A stretch of DNA of 64,000 nucleotides from JBFWVR01 sp050246635. GTDB taxonomy: Bacteria > Acidobacteriota > Vicinamibacteria > Vicinamibacterales > UBA2999. The notes beneath the pieces were generated by a model, which did not search any database, was not told the origin of the DNA, and worked only from the letters and a program-made list of their open reading frames with translations. The stretch spans positions 62,001-126,000 of the forward strand of contig JBFWVR010000018.1 of assembly GCA_050246635.1 (NCBI GenBank), in the 5' to 3' direction. Shown in pieces: positions 1-8,423 of this stretch; the first letter of the stretch is position 1; each line of letters starts with the position of its first letter. Position numbers and translations under genes: made by a program.

Positions 1-1
1 C

Positions 2-628
2 GCGCGCGCCGACGTGATCAGCGTGCACCTCGCCCTGACCGGTGAGACCCGGGGGTTCGTCAACGAGGCGCTGCTGGCCAACGCGCGCAAGGGCGCGTAC
101 TTCGTCAACACCGCCCGCGGCGAGGTGGTCGACTACAAGGCGCTCGCCGCCGCGGTCGAGAGCAAGGGCCTCCGGGTGGGGCTCGACGTGTTCGCCGCCG
201 AGCCGTCCACGGCCACCGGCGCGTTCGAGGATCCGATCATCGGGCTGCCCGGTGTCTACGGCACGCACCACATCGGCGCCTCCACCGACCAGGCCCAGGA
301 AGCGATTGCCGCCGAGACCGTCCGCATCGTGCGGACGTTCATGGAGACCGGCCGCGTGCCGAACGTGGTGAACCTGGCGCGCAAGACGCCGGCGATCTGC
401 CGCCTGGTGGTCCGCCACCGCGACCGCCCCGGCGTGCTCGCGCATGTCTTCGACGCCCTGCGGGGCGCCGAGATCAACGTCCAGGAGACCGAGAACATCA
501 TCTTCGACGGCGCCGAGGCCGCCGTGGCGCGCATCAACCTGGACGGCACGCCGGCCGAGGCGACGCTCGAGGCCATCAAGGCCGGGCATCCCGACGTGCT
601 CGACATCCAGCTCGTGCAGCTGGCCTGA
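2..628 (+). CDS. serA: D-3-phosphoglycerate dehydrogenase, C-terminal part (5' end outside window)
   Basis: Catalyses the first step of serine synthesis, NAD-dependent oxidation of 3-phosphoglycerate, in the cytosol. The frame is open to the window edge, so only the last 208 or so residues are present. What remains is the second half of the nucleotide-binding/catalytic region (ADVISVHLALT, NTARGEVVDYKAL with the substrate Arg, LDVFAAEP with the catalytic Glu, GTHHIGAS with the catalytic His), followed by a C-terminal ACT domain (VVRHRDRPGVLAHVFDAL) that in this family senses serine. There is no intervening ASB domain, so this is the short, E. coli-like form. serC follows after 25 bases, so the two probably form a serine operon. 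Confidence 0.93.
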   Translation, partial: ARADVISVHLALTGETRGFVNEALLANARKGAYFVNTARGEVVDYKALAAAVESKGLRVGLDVFAAEPSTATGAFEDPIIGLPGVYGTHHIGASTDQAQEAIAAETVRIVRTFMETGRVPNVVNLARKTPAICRLVVRHRDRPGVLAHVFDALRGAEINVQETENIIFDGAEAAVARINLDGTPAEATLEAIKAGHPDVLDIQLVQLA

Positions 629-653
629 GGGCCGGCCATCAGGGGAACCCATC

Positions 654-1748
654 ATGTCCACGACCGTTGACCGCATCTTCAATTTCTCGGCCGGCCCCGC
701 CGTGCTGCCGCTGTCCGTGCTCGAGGAGGCCCAGCGCGACCTCGTCGCCCTGCCGGGCGTCGGGATGTCGATTCTCGAGATCAGCCACCGCTCCAAGGCC
801 TTCGAGGGGATCCTCGCCGAGGCCGAGGCGGGCGTGCGCCAGCTCGGTGGCGTGCCGGACGGCTACAAGGTGCTCTTCCTGCAGGGGGGCGCCTCGACGC
901 AGTTCTCGATGGTGCCGATGAACCTCCTGGGTGCCGGCGCCACCGCCGACTACATCGTCACCGGCTCGTGGTCGCAGAAGGCCGTGAAGGAGGCCCAGAA
1001 GGTCGGCACGGTGCACATCGCCGGCACGACCGAGGGCGAGAAGTTCACGCGCGTGCCGCGGCAGGACGAGCTCCAGTTCACCGCCGGGGCCGCCTACGCC
1101 CATTACACGACCAACAACACGATCTTCGGCACGCAGTGGGCGTCCGAGCCCGACGCGGGGGAGGTGCCCCTCGTCGCCGATGCCTCGTCCGACATCTTCA
1201 GCCGGCCGATCGACGTCTCGAAGTACGGCGTCATCTACGCGGGCGCGCAGAAGAACCTCGGGCCGTCCGGCGTGACGCTGGTCATCATCCGCGAGGACCT
1301 GCTGGCCCGCTCGCAGAAGTCGCTGCCGACGATGCTGAACTACGCGGTGCACGCGGAGAACGGCTCGATGTACAACACGCCACCGTGCTTCGGCATCTAC
1401 CTGCTCGGCCTGGTGATGAAGTGGGCGCTGGCGCAGGGCGGGCTGACCGCCGTCGCCGAGGTGAACGAGCGCAAGGCCGGGAAGCTCTATACGGAGATCG
1501 ATCGCAGCGGCTTCTACCGCGGCACCGCCGACACCGGCTCTCGTTCGCGGATGAATGTCACGTTCCGCCTGCCGAGCGAGGACCTGGAGAAGACCTTCAT
1601 CAAGGAGGCCACCGCCGCGGGGCTGGACGGCCTGAAGGGCCACCGGTCGGTCGGGGGCGTGCGGGCGTCGATCTACAACGCGTTCCCCGAGGCGGGGATC
1701 GACGCGCTCGTCAGCTTCATGCAGGAGTTCGAGCGCACGCGCGGCTGA
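654..1748 (+). CDS. serC: Phosphoserine aminotransferase
   Basis: PLP-dependent transaminase making 3-phosphoserine from 3-phosphohydroxypyruvate and glutamate. The protein is 364 residues, the usual family length, and opens with the typical FNFSAGPAVLP. The PLP lysine lies in YAGAQKNLGPSGV, and the family blocks EISHRSKAF, FLQGGASTQFSMVP and GHRSVGGVRASIYNAFPE are all present. The ATG at 654 is chosen because AGGGGAA lies just upstream and translation from it begins with the family N-terminus; the frame stays open further upstream inside serA but that part is unrelated. It directly follows serA and converges on pcnB with a gap of only 7 bases. Confidence 0.96.
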   Translation: MSTTVDRIFNFSAGPAVLPLSVLEEAQRDLVALPGVGMSILEISHRSKAFEGILAEAEAGVRQLGGVPDGYKVLFLQGGASTQFSMVPMNLLGAGATADYIVTGSWSQKAVKEAQKVGTVHIAGTTEGEKFTRVPRQDELQFTAGAAYAHYTTNNTIFGTQWASEPDAGEVPLVADASSDIFSRPIDVSKYGVIYAGAQKNLGPSGVTLVIIREDLLARSQKSLPTMLNYAVHAENGSMYNTPPCFGIYLLGLVMKWALAQGGLTAVAEVNERKAGKLYTEIDRSGFYRGTADTGSRSRMNVTFRLPSEDLEKTFIKEATAAGLDGLKGHRSVGGVRASIYNAFPEAGIDALVSFMQEFERTRG

Positions 1749-1755
1749 GACCGCG

Positions 1756-3210
1756 TCAACTGTCCTGGGGGGGGCCGCCGCGGTAACGCCCGCCGCGGCG
1801 GCGCCGCCCCCGTCGACGCCGGCGCCGCCCCTGGCCGTCCCCGCCGTCCGTCGCGCCTGCCTCGCTCCCGGCCGCTGCCGGGGCCGCGCCCGCGGCCTCG
1901 ATGAACCCACGCCAGTGCTCGACCGTTTCCGGCACGTGCCCGTGCACGTCGAGCCACGTCAGCGTCTCCTCGAAGGGGCTCCGGTGCAGCAGCGCCCGCT
2001 TGGTGCGGGCGCTCGACTCGAGGTCGGCCAGCCGCCCCTGCAAGGACAGGATCTGGCGCAGGCGGTCGGTGTCACGCCGGGCGACCGGCAACAGGCCGAT
2101 CTTGAAGGGCGGTTCCTTCGGCGCCCGGCGCCGATCGCGGCCCCCACGCCGGCGGCCACGCGCCGCCAGGCGCTCGTCGTGGGTGACGTTGCCGTTCACG
2201 TCGCCGGCGTCGTGATCCTCGTCCTCGTCATGGCCGGCCGGCACGTGGACGCGCTTCGGCATGAGGCCCACGGGCACCAGCAGCGAGCCGAGCAGGATCG
2301 GGTTGGTGAGCGACGGCGGGATTGACTCGAACCGCGCGCGATACGCGTCGAGCGCGGCCAGCGAGGCCCAGAACTCCTCGCGGTCCGCGGCGCGCTGCAG
2401 CTCCGGCGTCACCGGCTCCAGCAGGCCGTGCTCCGCGAGCCCGCGGAAGGTCTTCTCGGCGGCGCCGGAGCGGAGGATCTTGTAGTACTCCTCGATCATG
2501 CGCGCCGGGGAGGCCAGGGCGATCAGCTCGCGGTGGTCCTTCAGGGCCTGCACGATCGGCGGATCGAGCGTGAAGTCGAGGCGCGCGGCCATCGCGATAC
2601 AGCGCAGCATGCGGACCGGATCCTCCTGGAACCGCACGGCGGGCTCGCCAATCGAGCGGATGATGCCGGCGCGGAGGTCGTCGAGCCCACCGACGTAGTC
2701 GATGATCGAGAACGTCGCGATGTCGTAGAACAGCGCGTTGATGGTGATGTCGCGCCGGAACGCGTCTTCCTCGGGCGTGCCGAAGGTGTTGTCGTGCCGC
2801 TGCAGCAGGTCGCCGGCGGCGGCCGCGTCGGGCGGTGCCTCCGGCAGCGGGGCCTCGTGGCCCGCCGGTGGCTCGAGCTCCGTGCCGGGCGGCACGTTGC
2901 GGCGGAACGTGGCGACCTCGATGGTCTTCGGGCCGAACCGCACGTGCGCCAGCCGGAACCGGCGGCCGATGATCCAGCAGTTCCGGAAGAGCTTCTTGAT
3001 CTGGTAGGGGTGTGCCGACGTCCCGATGTCGAAGTCCTTGGGGCGCCGTCCCAGGAGGAGGTCCCGCACGCTTCCGCCCACCAGGTACGCGACGTGGTCG
3101 AATTGCTGCAAACGGTAGAGCACCTTGAGCGCGTCGGGGTCGATGTCCCGTCGCGAGATGGTGTGCTCGGCCCGTGGCACGATCACCGGCTCAGGCATCC
3201 AGACCGCCAT
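1756..3210 (-). CDS. pcnB: Poly(A) polymerase / tRNA nucleotidyltransferase family protein
   Basis: Class II nucleotidyltransferase that adds adenosines to RNA 3' ends, marking RNA for decay (PcnB) or, in relatives, adding CCA to tRNA. The head domain shows LVGGSVRDLLLG (about residues 43-54), the metal-binding pair in KDFDIG (59-61) and EEDAFRRDITINALFYD; the RNA-binding part contains DPVRMLRCIAMAARLDF. The LFRNCWIIGRRFRLAHVRFG block favours PcnB over a plain CCA enzyme. The 484-residue protein ends in a disordered basic tail with runs of Arg and Gly (about 460-480), a likely RNA-binding extension as in other PcnB proteins. It converges on serC and is divergent from the secreted protein gene at 3236. 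Confidence 0.9.
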   Translation of the reverse strand: MAVWMPEPVIVPRAEHTISRRDIDPDALKVLYRLQQFDHVAYLVGGSVRDLLLGRRPKDFDIGTSAHPYQIKKLFRNCWIIGRRFRLAHVRFGPKTIEVATFRRNVPPGTELEPPAGHEAPLPEAPPDAAAAGDLLQRHDNTFGTPEEDAFRRDITINALFYDIATFSIIDYVGGLDDLRAGIIRSIGEPAVRFQEDPVRMLRCIAMAARLDFTLDPPIVQALKDHRELIALASPARMIEEYYKILRSGAAEKTFRGLAEHGLLEPVTPELQRAADREEFWASLAALDAYRARFESIPPSLTNPILLGSLLVPVGLMPKRVHVPAGHDEDEDHDAGDVNGNVTHDERLAARGRRRGGRDRRRAPKEPPFKIGLLPVARRDTDRLRQILSLQGRLADLESSARTKRALLHRSPFEETLTWLDVHGHVPETVEHWRGFIEAAGAAPAAAGSEAGATDGGDGQGRRRRRRGRRRRGGRYRGGPPQDS

Positions 3211-3223
3211 TGTAACAGCGTGC

Positions 3224-3229
3224 TACGAT
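3224..3229 (+). promoter_or_regulatory. Candidate -10 box TACGAT
   Basis: TACGAT ends only 6 bases before the ATG at 3236, so a transcript from it would start at or within a few bases of the start codon. No convincing -35 box is visible and no ribosome-binding site precedes the ATG. Confidence 0.35.
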
Positions 3230-3235
3230 CCGCCC

Positions 3236-4039
3236 ATGTTCCCGCGCAGCCTGGCGGCCCTGGCGTTCGTGCTGGCGTTGCCGGCCGCCGCCCCCGCGAC
3301 GCCAGCCGATCTGGCACGCGCCCGCCTCGCCTACAACCAGGGACAGTTCGACGAGGCCATCGAGGCCGCGACGGCCGCCCGCGGCACGCCCGCCACGGCG
3401 GACGCGGCGGCGGTCGTGCTCGCGCGGGCGCACCTGGAGCGGTACCGGCAGCGGGTGGACCCCTCCGACCTGGCCGGCGCCCGTGCGGTGCTGGGGGAGG
3501 TGCGGCCGGAGTTCCTCGATGCCCGGGATCGCCTCGAGTACCTGATTGCGCTCGGGGAGGCCTTGTACCTGGAGGACGACTTCGGCGCCGCGGGACGCGT
3601 GTTCGCCAGTGCGGTGGACCGTGCGGGCCTCGACGCGCCCGACCTGGTCGAACCGGCGCTCGACTGGTGGGGCAGCGCCGTGGAGCGGCATGCCAGCCGG
3701 CTCCTTCCCGTCGAACGTGCCGACGCGTTCCGCACGCTCGGCGAGCGCATGGCGGCACACCTCTCCGCCGTGCCCTCGTCGGCGACCGCCGCCTACTGGG
3801 TGGTCGTGGCCGTGCGGGGGGAAGGCAACGCCCGCGGCGCGTGGGACGCCGCCGTGGCCGGCTGGGTCCGCGCCCGGCTGGCCGGCGCCCGCGCGGCCAC
3901 CCTGCGCGCCGATCTCGATCGCCTCGTGCGCGAGGGCATCATCCCCGACCTCGTCCGCCCCAGGAGCGCCGCCACCCGCGCACAAGCGGAGTCGGAGCTG
4001 CGCGCGGAATGGGAGCTGGTCAAGGAGAGGTGGAAATAG
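3236..4039 (+). CDS. Secreted TPR-like hypothetical protein
   Basis: Function unknown. The 267-residue product starts with a clear Sec signal peptide (MFPRSLAALAFVLALPAAAPA) and continues as Ala/Leu-rich helical pairs that look like degenerate tetratricopeptide repeats (ARLAYNQGQFDEAIEAATAA; LIALGEALYLEDDFGAAGRVF), so it may be a periplasmic protein-binding scaffold. The ATG at 3236 is preferred over upstream in-frame codons because the signal peptide begins there; the region before it overlaps the start of pcnB on the other strand. An AT-rich palindromic element begins right after the stop codon and separates it from the converging polA. Confidence 0.75.
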   Translation: MFPRSLAALAFVLALPAAAPATPADLARARLAYNQGQFDEAIEAATAARGTPATADAAAVVLARAHLERYRQRVDPSDLAGARAVLGEVRPEFLDARDRLEYLIALGEALYLEDDFGAAGRVFASAVDRAGLDAPDLVEPALDWWGSAVERHASRLLPVERADAFRTLGERMAAHLSAVPSSATAAYWVVVAVRGEGNARGAWDAAVAGWVRARLAGARAATLRADLDRLVREGIIPDLVRPRSAATRAQAESELRAEWELVKERWK

Positions 4040-4252
4040 GAAATTTCAGATTGAAGATTTCAGATTGAAGATTGATTGATGAAGGCAGATTGAGGATTTC
4101 AGATCGGGTCCCTGACCAGTGCGGGGCAACCCGCGGCGATCAGTGCGCGTGCAAGCTGCAGCGAATCACCCAATCAGGCCGATCCAGCAATAAATCTGCA
4201 ATCTGAAATCTTCAATCTGCAATCGATCTTGGATCTTCAATCTTCGATCTGA
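4040..4252. repeat. AT-rich palindromic intergenic element, family A, copy 1
   Basis: The whole gap between the converging genes ending at 4039 and 4256 is unlike the GC-rich surroundings. It has outer arms built from GATTGAAGATTTCAG-type units. A perfect 21-base inverted pair lies at 4047-4067 and 4199-4219, with further imperfect repeats out to about 4250. The inner part (about 4105-4185) is ordinary GC-rich DNA. A homologous element lies at 16759-16956. A role as a two-way terminator is likely from its position but has not been shown. Confidence 0.85.
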
Positions 4253-4255
4253 GAT

Positions 4256-6940
4256 CTATGATTTGGCCTCTTTCCAGTTCCTGCCCACCCCGACGTCCAC
4301 GTCCAGTGGCACGCGCAGGGGCACGGCCTGGCTCATCGTCTCGCGGACGAGGGCGGCCACGGCGTCGGCGTCGGCCTCGGGTGCCTCGAAGAGGAGCTCG
4401 TCGTGCACCGTGAGGATCATCCGCGCCTGCGGGTGGCGGGCGGTGAGCGCGGCGTCGACGTCGATCATGGCCTTCTTGAGGATGTCGGCCGCGGTGCCCT
4501 GGATGGGCATGTTCACCGCGATGCGCTCGGCGGCCGCGCGGATCTGGCCGTTGCGGCTGGCGAGCTCCGGCACCGGCCGCCGCCGGCCGAACATCGTCTT
4601 CACGACGCCGCTGTCCCGGGCGTCGGCGAGTGTCTGCTCGATGAAGGCGCGCACCCGCGGGAAGCCGGCGAAGTACGCGTCGATGAACTGCTGCGCGGCG
4701 GCCTGCGGCACGCCGATGTCACGCGCCAGCGTGAAGGCCGTCTTGCCGTAGAGCAGGGCGTAGTTGACGATCTTGGCCCGGCGCCGCAGCTCGTGCGGGT
4801 CGAGCCCGCTGTCGGCGCCGAAGACCTTCAGCGCCGTCTGGTCGTGGATGTCGTCGCCGCGCTCGAACGCCGCGATCAGGCTCTCGTCCCCGGAGAGGTG
4901 CGCGAGCACGCGCAGCTCGATCTGCGAGTAGTCGGCCGAGATCAGCACCGCCCCCGGATCCGCGATGAAGGCCCTCCGGATCTCGCGTCCGAGCTCGGTG
5001 CGGATGGGGATGTTCTGGAGGTTCGGGTCACTGCTCGACAGCCGGCCGGTCGCCGCGATTGCCTGGTTGAACGACGTGTGCACGCGGCCCGTCTCCGGGT
5101 TGACGAGCAGCGGCAGCGCGTCGATGTAGGTGCCCTTCAGCTTCGCCAGGCTCCGCCACTCCAGGATCAGGCGCGGCAGGTCGTGCGACGCCGCGAGCTC
5201 CTCGAGCACCTCCACGGCCGTCGACGGGGCACGCGACGTCCCGGTGCGCCGCAGCACGGGGAGCTGGAGCTTCTCGAACAGGATCTCCCCGAGCTGCTTC
5301 GGTGAGTTCACGTTGAACTCCTCCCCGGCCAGCTCGAAGATCCGTGCGCCGAGGGCCCGCAGGTCCGCGTCGACACGGGTGGCCTGTGTGCCGAGCGCCG
5401 CGGTGTCGACCCGGACCCCGGTGCGTTCCAGGCCGGCCAGGATCGGCACGAGCGGGAGCTCGAGCTCACGGTACACGCGCTCCAGGTCCTCGCTGTCCAG
5501 CAGCGGGCGCAGCACGGCGGCGAGCTGGCGCGCCACGTCGGCGCGCTCGCCCGCGAAGTCGACCATGCCCTCGACCGGCACCTCGGCGAAGCGCAGCGCC
5601 TTCGCCCCCTTGCCGCAGAGCTCCTCGGCCGTCATCGCCTTGTAGCCGATGCGCTCGAGGGCGAGCGGCTCGAGCGCCTGGCTCGCCTTGGTCACGTCGA
5701 GCAGGTAGCTGGCGAGCATCGTGTCGACGTCGAGACCCTCGAGTGCCACGCCGTGCCGTCCCAGGACGATGACGGCGGCCTTCAGGTCGTGTCCGACCTT
5801 CCTGATCGCGGGGTCGGAGAGCACCGGCCCCAGTGCGGCCAGCACGCGCGTGCGATCGAGGGACGCGCCGCCACCGAAGCCCTCGTGGCCGACGGGCACG
5901 TAGCGCGCCTGCCGCGGCGCGGAGGAGAGGACGAGGCCCACCAGCGAGGCTCGCACCGCCGACGGCCCGTCGGTCACGACGTGCACGGCGAGCGGACCGG
6001 GAGCCGCAATGGCGGCGGCGTACGTCTCGAGCTCCTCGATCGACCCGATGACGGCGTAGTCCTTCGTCACGCTCGATGCGGTCGGCGCGAACTCGGTGAC
6101 GAGGGACCGGAAGCCGAGGCGGCTGAACAGCTCGTAGCAGCGCTCGCGGGAGGCGCCGGCATACTGGAACCGCGCCGGATCGAACTGCACGTCGAGGTCG
6201 GTGCGTATCGTCACCAGCTCCCGGCTCCGGCGCGCGTCCTCCGCGTGCCCCAGCAGCCCCTCGCGGTACTTCTTCTGCTTGACCTCCCCGGCATGGGCCA
6301 GGAGGTTCTCGAGGGTGCCGTAGGTCCCGATCAGGTCCTTGGCACCCTTCTCGCCGATGCCGGGCACGCCCTTGACGTTGTCGATCGCGTCACCCATGAG
6401 GGCGAGCACGTCGATGACCTGCCCGGGACCCACTCCGAACTTCTCGCGCACGCCGTCCGCGTCGTACCACGTGCCTTCGTCGCGGGGGTTGTAGACGCGG
6501 ATGCCATCACCGACGAGCTGGAAGAAGTCCTTGTCGCCGGTCACGATCGCAACCGGGTGCCCGAGCGCCGCCGCCTGCCGCGCCAGCGTCCCGATCACGT
6601 CGTCGGCCTCGAAGCCCTCGACGGTGAGCACCGGCACGCCGAGCGCCTCGGACGCGTCGTGCACCCACGGCACCTGCTCCGCCAGGTCATCCGGCATCGC
6701 GGCGCGGTTGGCCTTGTAATCGGCCGAGATCGCCTCGCGGAACGTGCGGCCGCGCAGGTCGAACGCGCAGGCGATGAGCGCCGGCTGGTGGTCGGCGACG
6801 AGCTTGCGGAGCATCGTCACGAAGCCGTACACCGCATTGGTGGAGCGGCCATCGGGGCCCGTGAGACCTCGTATCGCGTGATAGGCGCGATACATCTGGT
6901 TGGACCCGTCGATCAGGAAGAGCGTCGGCGCGTCGGCCAT
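4256..6940 (-). CDS. polA: DNA polymerase I
   Basis: Repair and Okazaki-fragment polymerase, 894 residues, near the usual size. Order of domains: 5' nuclease with helix-hairpin-helix (1-290; FLIDGSNQMYRAYHA, VTGDKDFFQLV, GVPGIGEKGAKDLI), a 3'-5' exonuclease-like domain (295-490), and the polymerase domain (500-894). The polymerase motifs are intact: A (SADYSQIELRVLAHLSGD), B (RRRAKIVNYALLYG) and C (LTVHDELLFEAP). The exonuclease-like domain lacks the metal-binding acids (VHVVTDG where E. coli has FDTETDS; LKAAVIVL; AGERADV), so proofreading is predicted to be absent. Motif B has Tyr727 where E. coli and Taq have Phe. It is divergent from the lipoprotein gene at 6975. Confidence 0.97.
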   Translation of the reverse strand: MADAPTLFLIDGSNQMYRAYHAIRGLTGPDGRSTNAVYGFVTMLRKLVADHQPALIACAFDLRGRTFREAISADYKANRAAMPDDLAEQVPWVHDASEALGVPVLTVEGFEADDVIGTLARQAAALGHPVAIVTGDKDFFQLVGDGIRVYNPRDEGTWYDADGVREKFGVGPGQVIDVLALMGDAIDNVKGVPGIGEKGAKDLIGTYGTLENLLAHAGEVKQKKYREGLLGHAEDARRSRELVTIRTDLDVQFDPARFQYAGASRERCYELFSRLGFRSLVTEFAPTASSVTKDYAVIGSIEELETYAAAIAAPGPLAVHVVTDGPSAVRASLVGLVLSSAPRQARYVPVGHEGFGGGASLDRTRVLAALGPVLSDPAIRKVGHDLKAAVIVLGRHGVALEGLDVDTMLASYLLDVTKASQALEPLALERIGYKAMTAEELCGKGAKALRFAEVPVEGMVDFAGERADVARQLAAVLRPLLDSEDLERVYRELELPLVPILAGLERTGVRVDTAALGTQATRVDADLRALGARIFELAGEEFNVNSPKQLGEILFEKLQLPVLRRTGTSRAPSTAVEVLEELAASHDLPRLILEWRSLAKLKGTYIDALPLLVNPETGRVHTSFNQAIAATGRLSSSDPNLQNIPIRTELGREIRRAFIADPGAVLISADYSQIELRVLAHLSGDESLIAAFERGDDIHDQTALKVFGADSGLDPHELRRRAKIVNYALLYGKTAFTLARDIGVPQAAAQQFIDAYFAGFPRVRAFIEQTLADARDSGVVKTMFGRRRPVPELASRNGQIRAAAERIAVNMPIQGTAADILKKAMIDVDAALTARHPQARMILTVHDELLFEAPEADADAVAALVRETMSQAVPLRVPLDVDVGVGRNWKEAKS

Positions 6941-6952
6941 GGAGGGACGGCC

Positions 6953-6958
6953 AGTATA
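6953..6958 (-). promoter_or_regulatory. Candidate polA -10 box TATACT
   Basis: On the minus strand TATACT lies 12 bases before the polA start codon, inside the 34-base divergent gap. The matching -35 region (CGAACA at 17 bases) is weak. The 5' leader would be only a few bases long. Confidence 0.35.
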
Positions 6959-6974
6959 TCATTCGGATCTGGCC

Positions 6975-7775
6975 ATGTTCGGAGCCGTCTCCTTCGTCCG
7001 CGACCGCATTCCGCGGGCTCTTTTCGCCCTCGTCGCGCTCTTCCCCGTCGCCGCGTGCGGTCCGGTGCTCGGACCGAAGTACGAGTACGAGGAGGACATC
7101 TACCTCACGCTCGACGGCTCGGCGACCGTGTACGTGAACGCATCGGTGCCGGCGCTCGTCGCGCTCCGCGGCGCGCCCTTCGATGTCGATCCGCGAGCCC
7201 GCCTCGACCGAGACGAGGTGCGGGCCTTCTTCGGGGCCGCCACGTTCGGCGCGCCGGACTGGGATGTGGCGAACGTCAGCCTGTCGCGCCGCGACGGCCG
7301 GCGCTACGTCCACGTGCGCCTGGACGTGCCCGATGTCGCGGCGCTGTCGCGTGCCCGCGCGTTCGACTGGTCGGAGTACCGCCTCGAGCGGACCGACGAG
7401 CAGTTCGTGTACCGGCAGCTCATCGGCAATCCCGCCGGCAGGGACGTGGGCGACGTCGGCTGGACGGGCAACGAACAGGTGGCCGTCCGCCTGCACCTGC
7501 CGAGCCGCGTCACCTTCCACAACCTGCCGGACGGCGAGGTGGAACGCGGCAACATCATCTCGTGGGAGCAGCCGCTGGCGGCGCGAATCGCGGGCGAGCC
7601 GCTGGTCGTCGAAGCCCGCATGGAGACGGAGTCCATCCTCGTCCGGACCCTGCTCCTGTTCGGCTTGATGATCCTGCTGGCGCTGGTGACGCTGGCCGGC
7701 CTGATCTGGATGGTGATGCGGCGTGGGGCCGGCGCGGATGAGCGCGAGGATGCCCGGCCGCCCCGATCGGTGTAA
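6975..7775 (+). CDS. Putative lipoprotein with C-terminal membrane helix
   Basis: Unknown function. The 266-residue product has a lipoprotein signal (RALFALVALFPVAAC, lipobox VAAC with Cys28) and a single predicted transmembrane helix near the C-terminus (about 220-247, LLLFGLMILLALVTLAGLIW) followed by basic residues. The soluble part between them (about 30-215) begins with an acidic, beta-rich stretch (YEYEEDIYLTLDGSATVYVNASVPAL) and contains LPSRVTFHNLPDGEVERGNIISWEQPL. The ATG at 6975 is chosen because the lipoprotein signal starts there. It is divergent from polA and 27 bases before the acetyltransferase gene, so it may be co-transcribed with that gene. Confidence 0.75.
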   Translation: MFGAVSFVRDRIPRALFALVALFPVAACGPVLGPKYEYEEDIYLTLDGSATVYVNASVPALVALRGAPFDVDPRARLDRDEVRAFFGAATFGAPDWDVANVSLSRRDGRRYVHVRLDVPDVAALSRARAFDWSEYRLERTDEQFVYRQLIGNPAGRDVGDVGWTGNEQVAVRLHLPSRVTFHNLPDGEVERGNIISWEQPLAARIAGEPLVVEARMETESILVRTLLLFGLMILLALVTLAGLIWMVMRRGAGADEREDARPPRSV

Positions 7776-7802
7776 TCTGGAGTTTTGGCGCGGAGCACTC
7801 CT

Positions 7803-8420
7803 ATGGCCGATCTACCGACCGTGAACAAGCTGGCCTTCGGGGCCAAACCGACCGTCCTGCGCTGCTCCCGGTGCGGCAAGTTCGTCGACTGGGAGGACGC
7901 GCGCCTCCAGGTCGTCTGTGGCTGCCGGCCCCACCTCGACCTGCCGCCCGTCCTGGTCCGCGACGCCGAGGATCGGGACCGCCGGATCGTGGTCGACCTC
8001 TTCCAGCGCGACTTCGGCCGCATGCGCCTCATCGCCTACGGTGACGAGATGCACCTCGACCAGGCCGACGCCATCGTCGCCGAGATGGAAGGCGAGATTG
8101 CCGGCGCGCTCGCGCACCGCGAGTTCCAGGGCGCGCTCCACATCATCGCCCTCGCGACGGATCCGATGTGGCAGCGGTCCGGCGTCGGCGCCTACCTCGT
8201 GGCCGAGGCGGAGCTCATCGCGCGGCGGCGCAGCCTGCCTAGTGTCCTCGTGGCGACCACCAACGACAACCTGCCGGCGCTCTACTTCTACCAGCGTCGC
8301 GGCTACCGCATCACCGAGGTGCTGGCCGGCGCCGTGCCCGAGCACTTCAACGAGCCCGCCTCCGTCGGCTTCGCGGGCATTCCCATCCGCGACGAGATTC
8401 ACCTCGAGAAGGAAGTCTGA
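7803..8420 (+). CDS. GNAT-family N-acetyltransferase with N-terminal Cys cluster
   Basis: Probably transfers an acetyl group from acetyl-CoA to an unknown amine. The 205-residue product has the GNAT core: LIAYGDEMHLDQADAIVAEM, then ALATDPMWQRSGVGAYLVAEAEL with the Q/RxxGxG/A-type acetyl-CoA loop, then ALYFYQRRGYRI. Before it lies a short four-cysteine cluster (CSRC at 21-24 and CGC at 39-41), a plausible small zinc-binding knuckle that ordinary GNAT proteins lack. GGAG at 7792-7795 precedes the ATG. It converges on the DsrE gene with 3 bases between. Confidence 0.85.
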   Translation: MADLPTVNKLAFGAKPTVLRCSRCGKFVDWEDARLQVVCGCRPHLDLPPVLVRDAEDRDRRIVVDLFQRDFGRMRLIAYGDEMHLDQADAIVAEMEGEIAGALAHREFQGALHIIALATDPMWQRSGVGAYLVAEAELIARRRSLPSVLVATTNDNLPALYFYQRRGYRITEVLAGAVPEHFNEPASVGFAGIPIRDEIHLEKEV

Positions 8421-8423
8421 CCC

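Noticed and set aside
4040..4252. Family A repeats considered as an insertion sequence
   Set aside because: There is no transposase frame inside and no target-site duplication that I can see.
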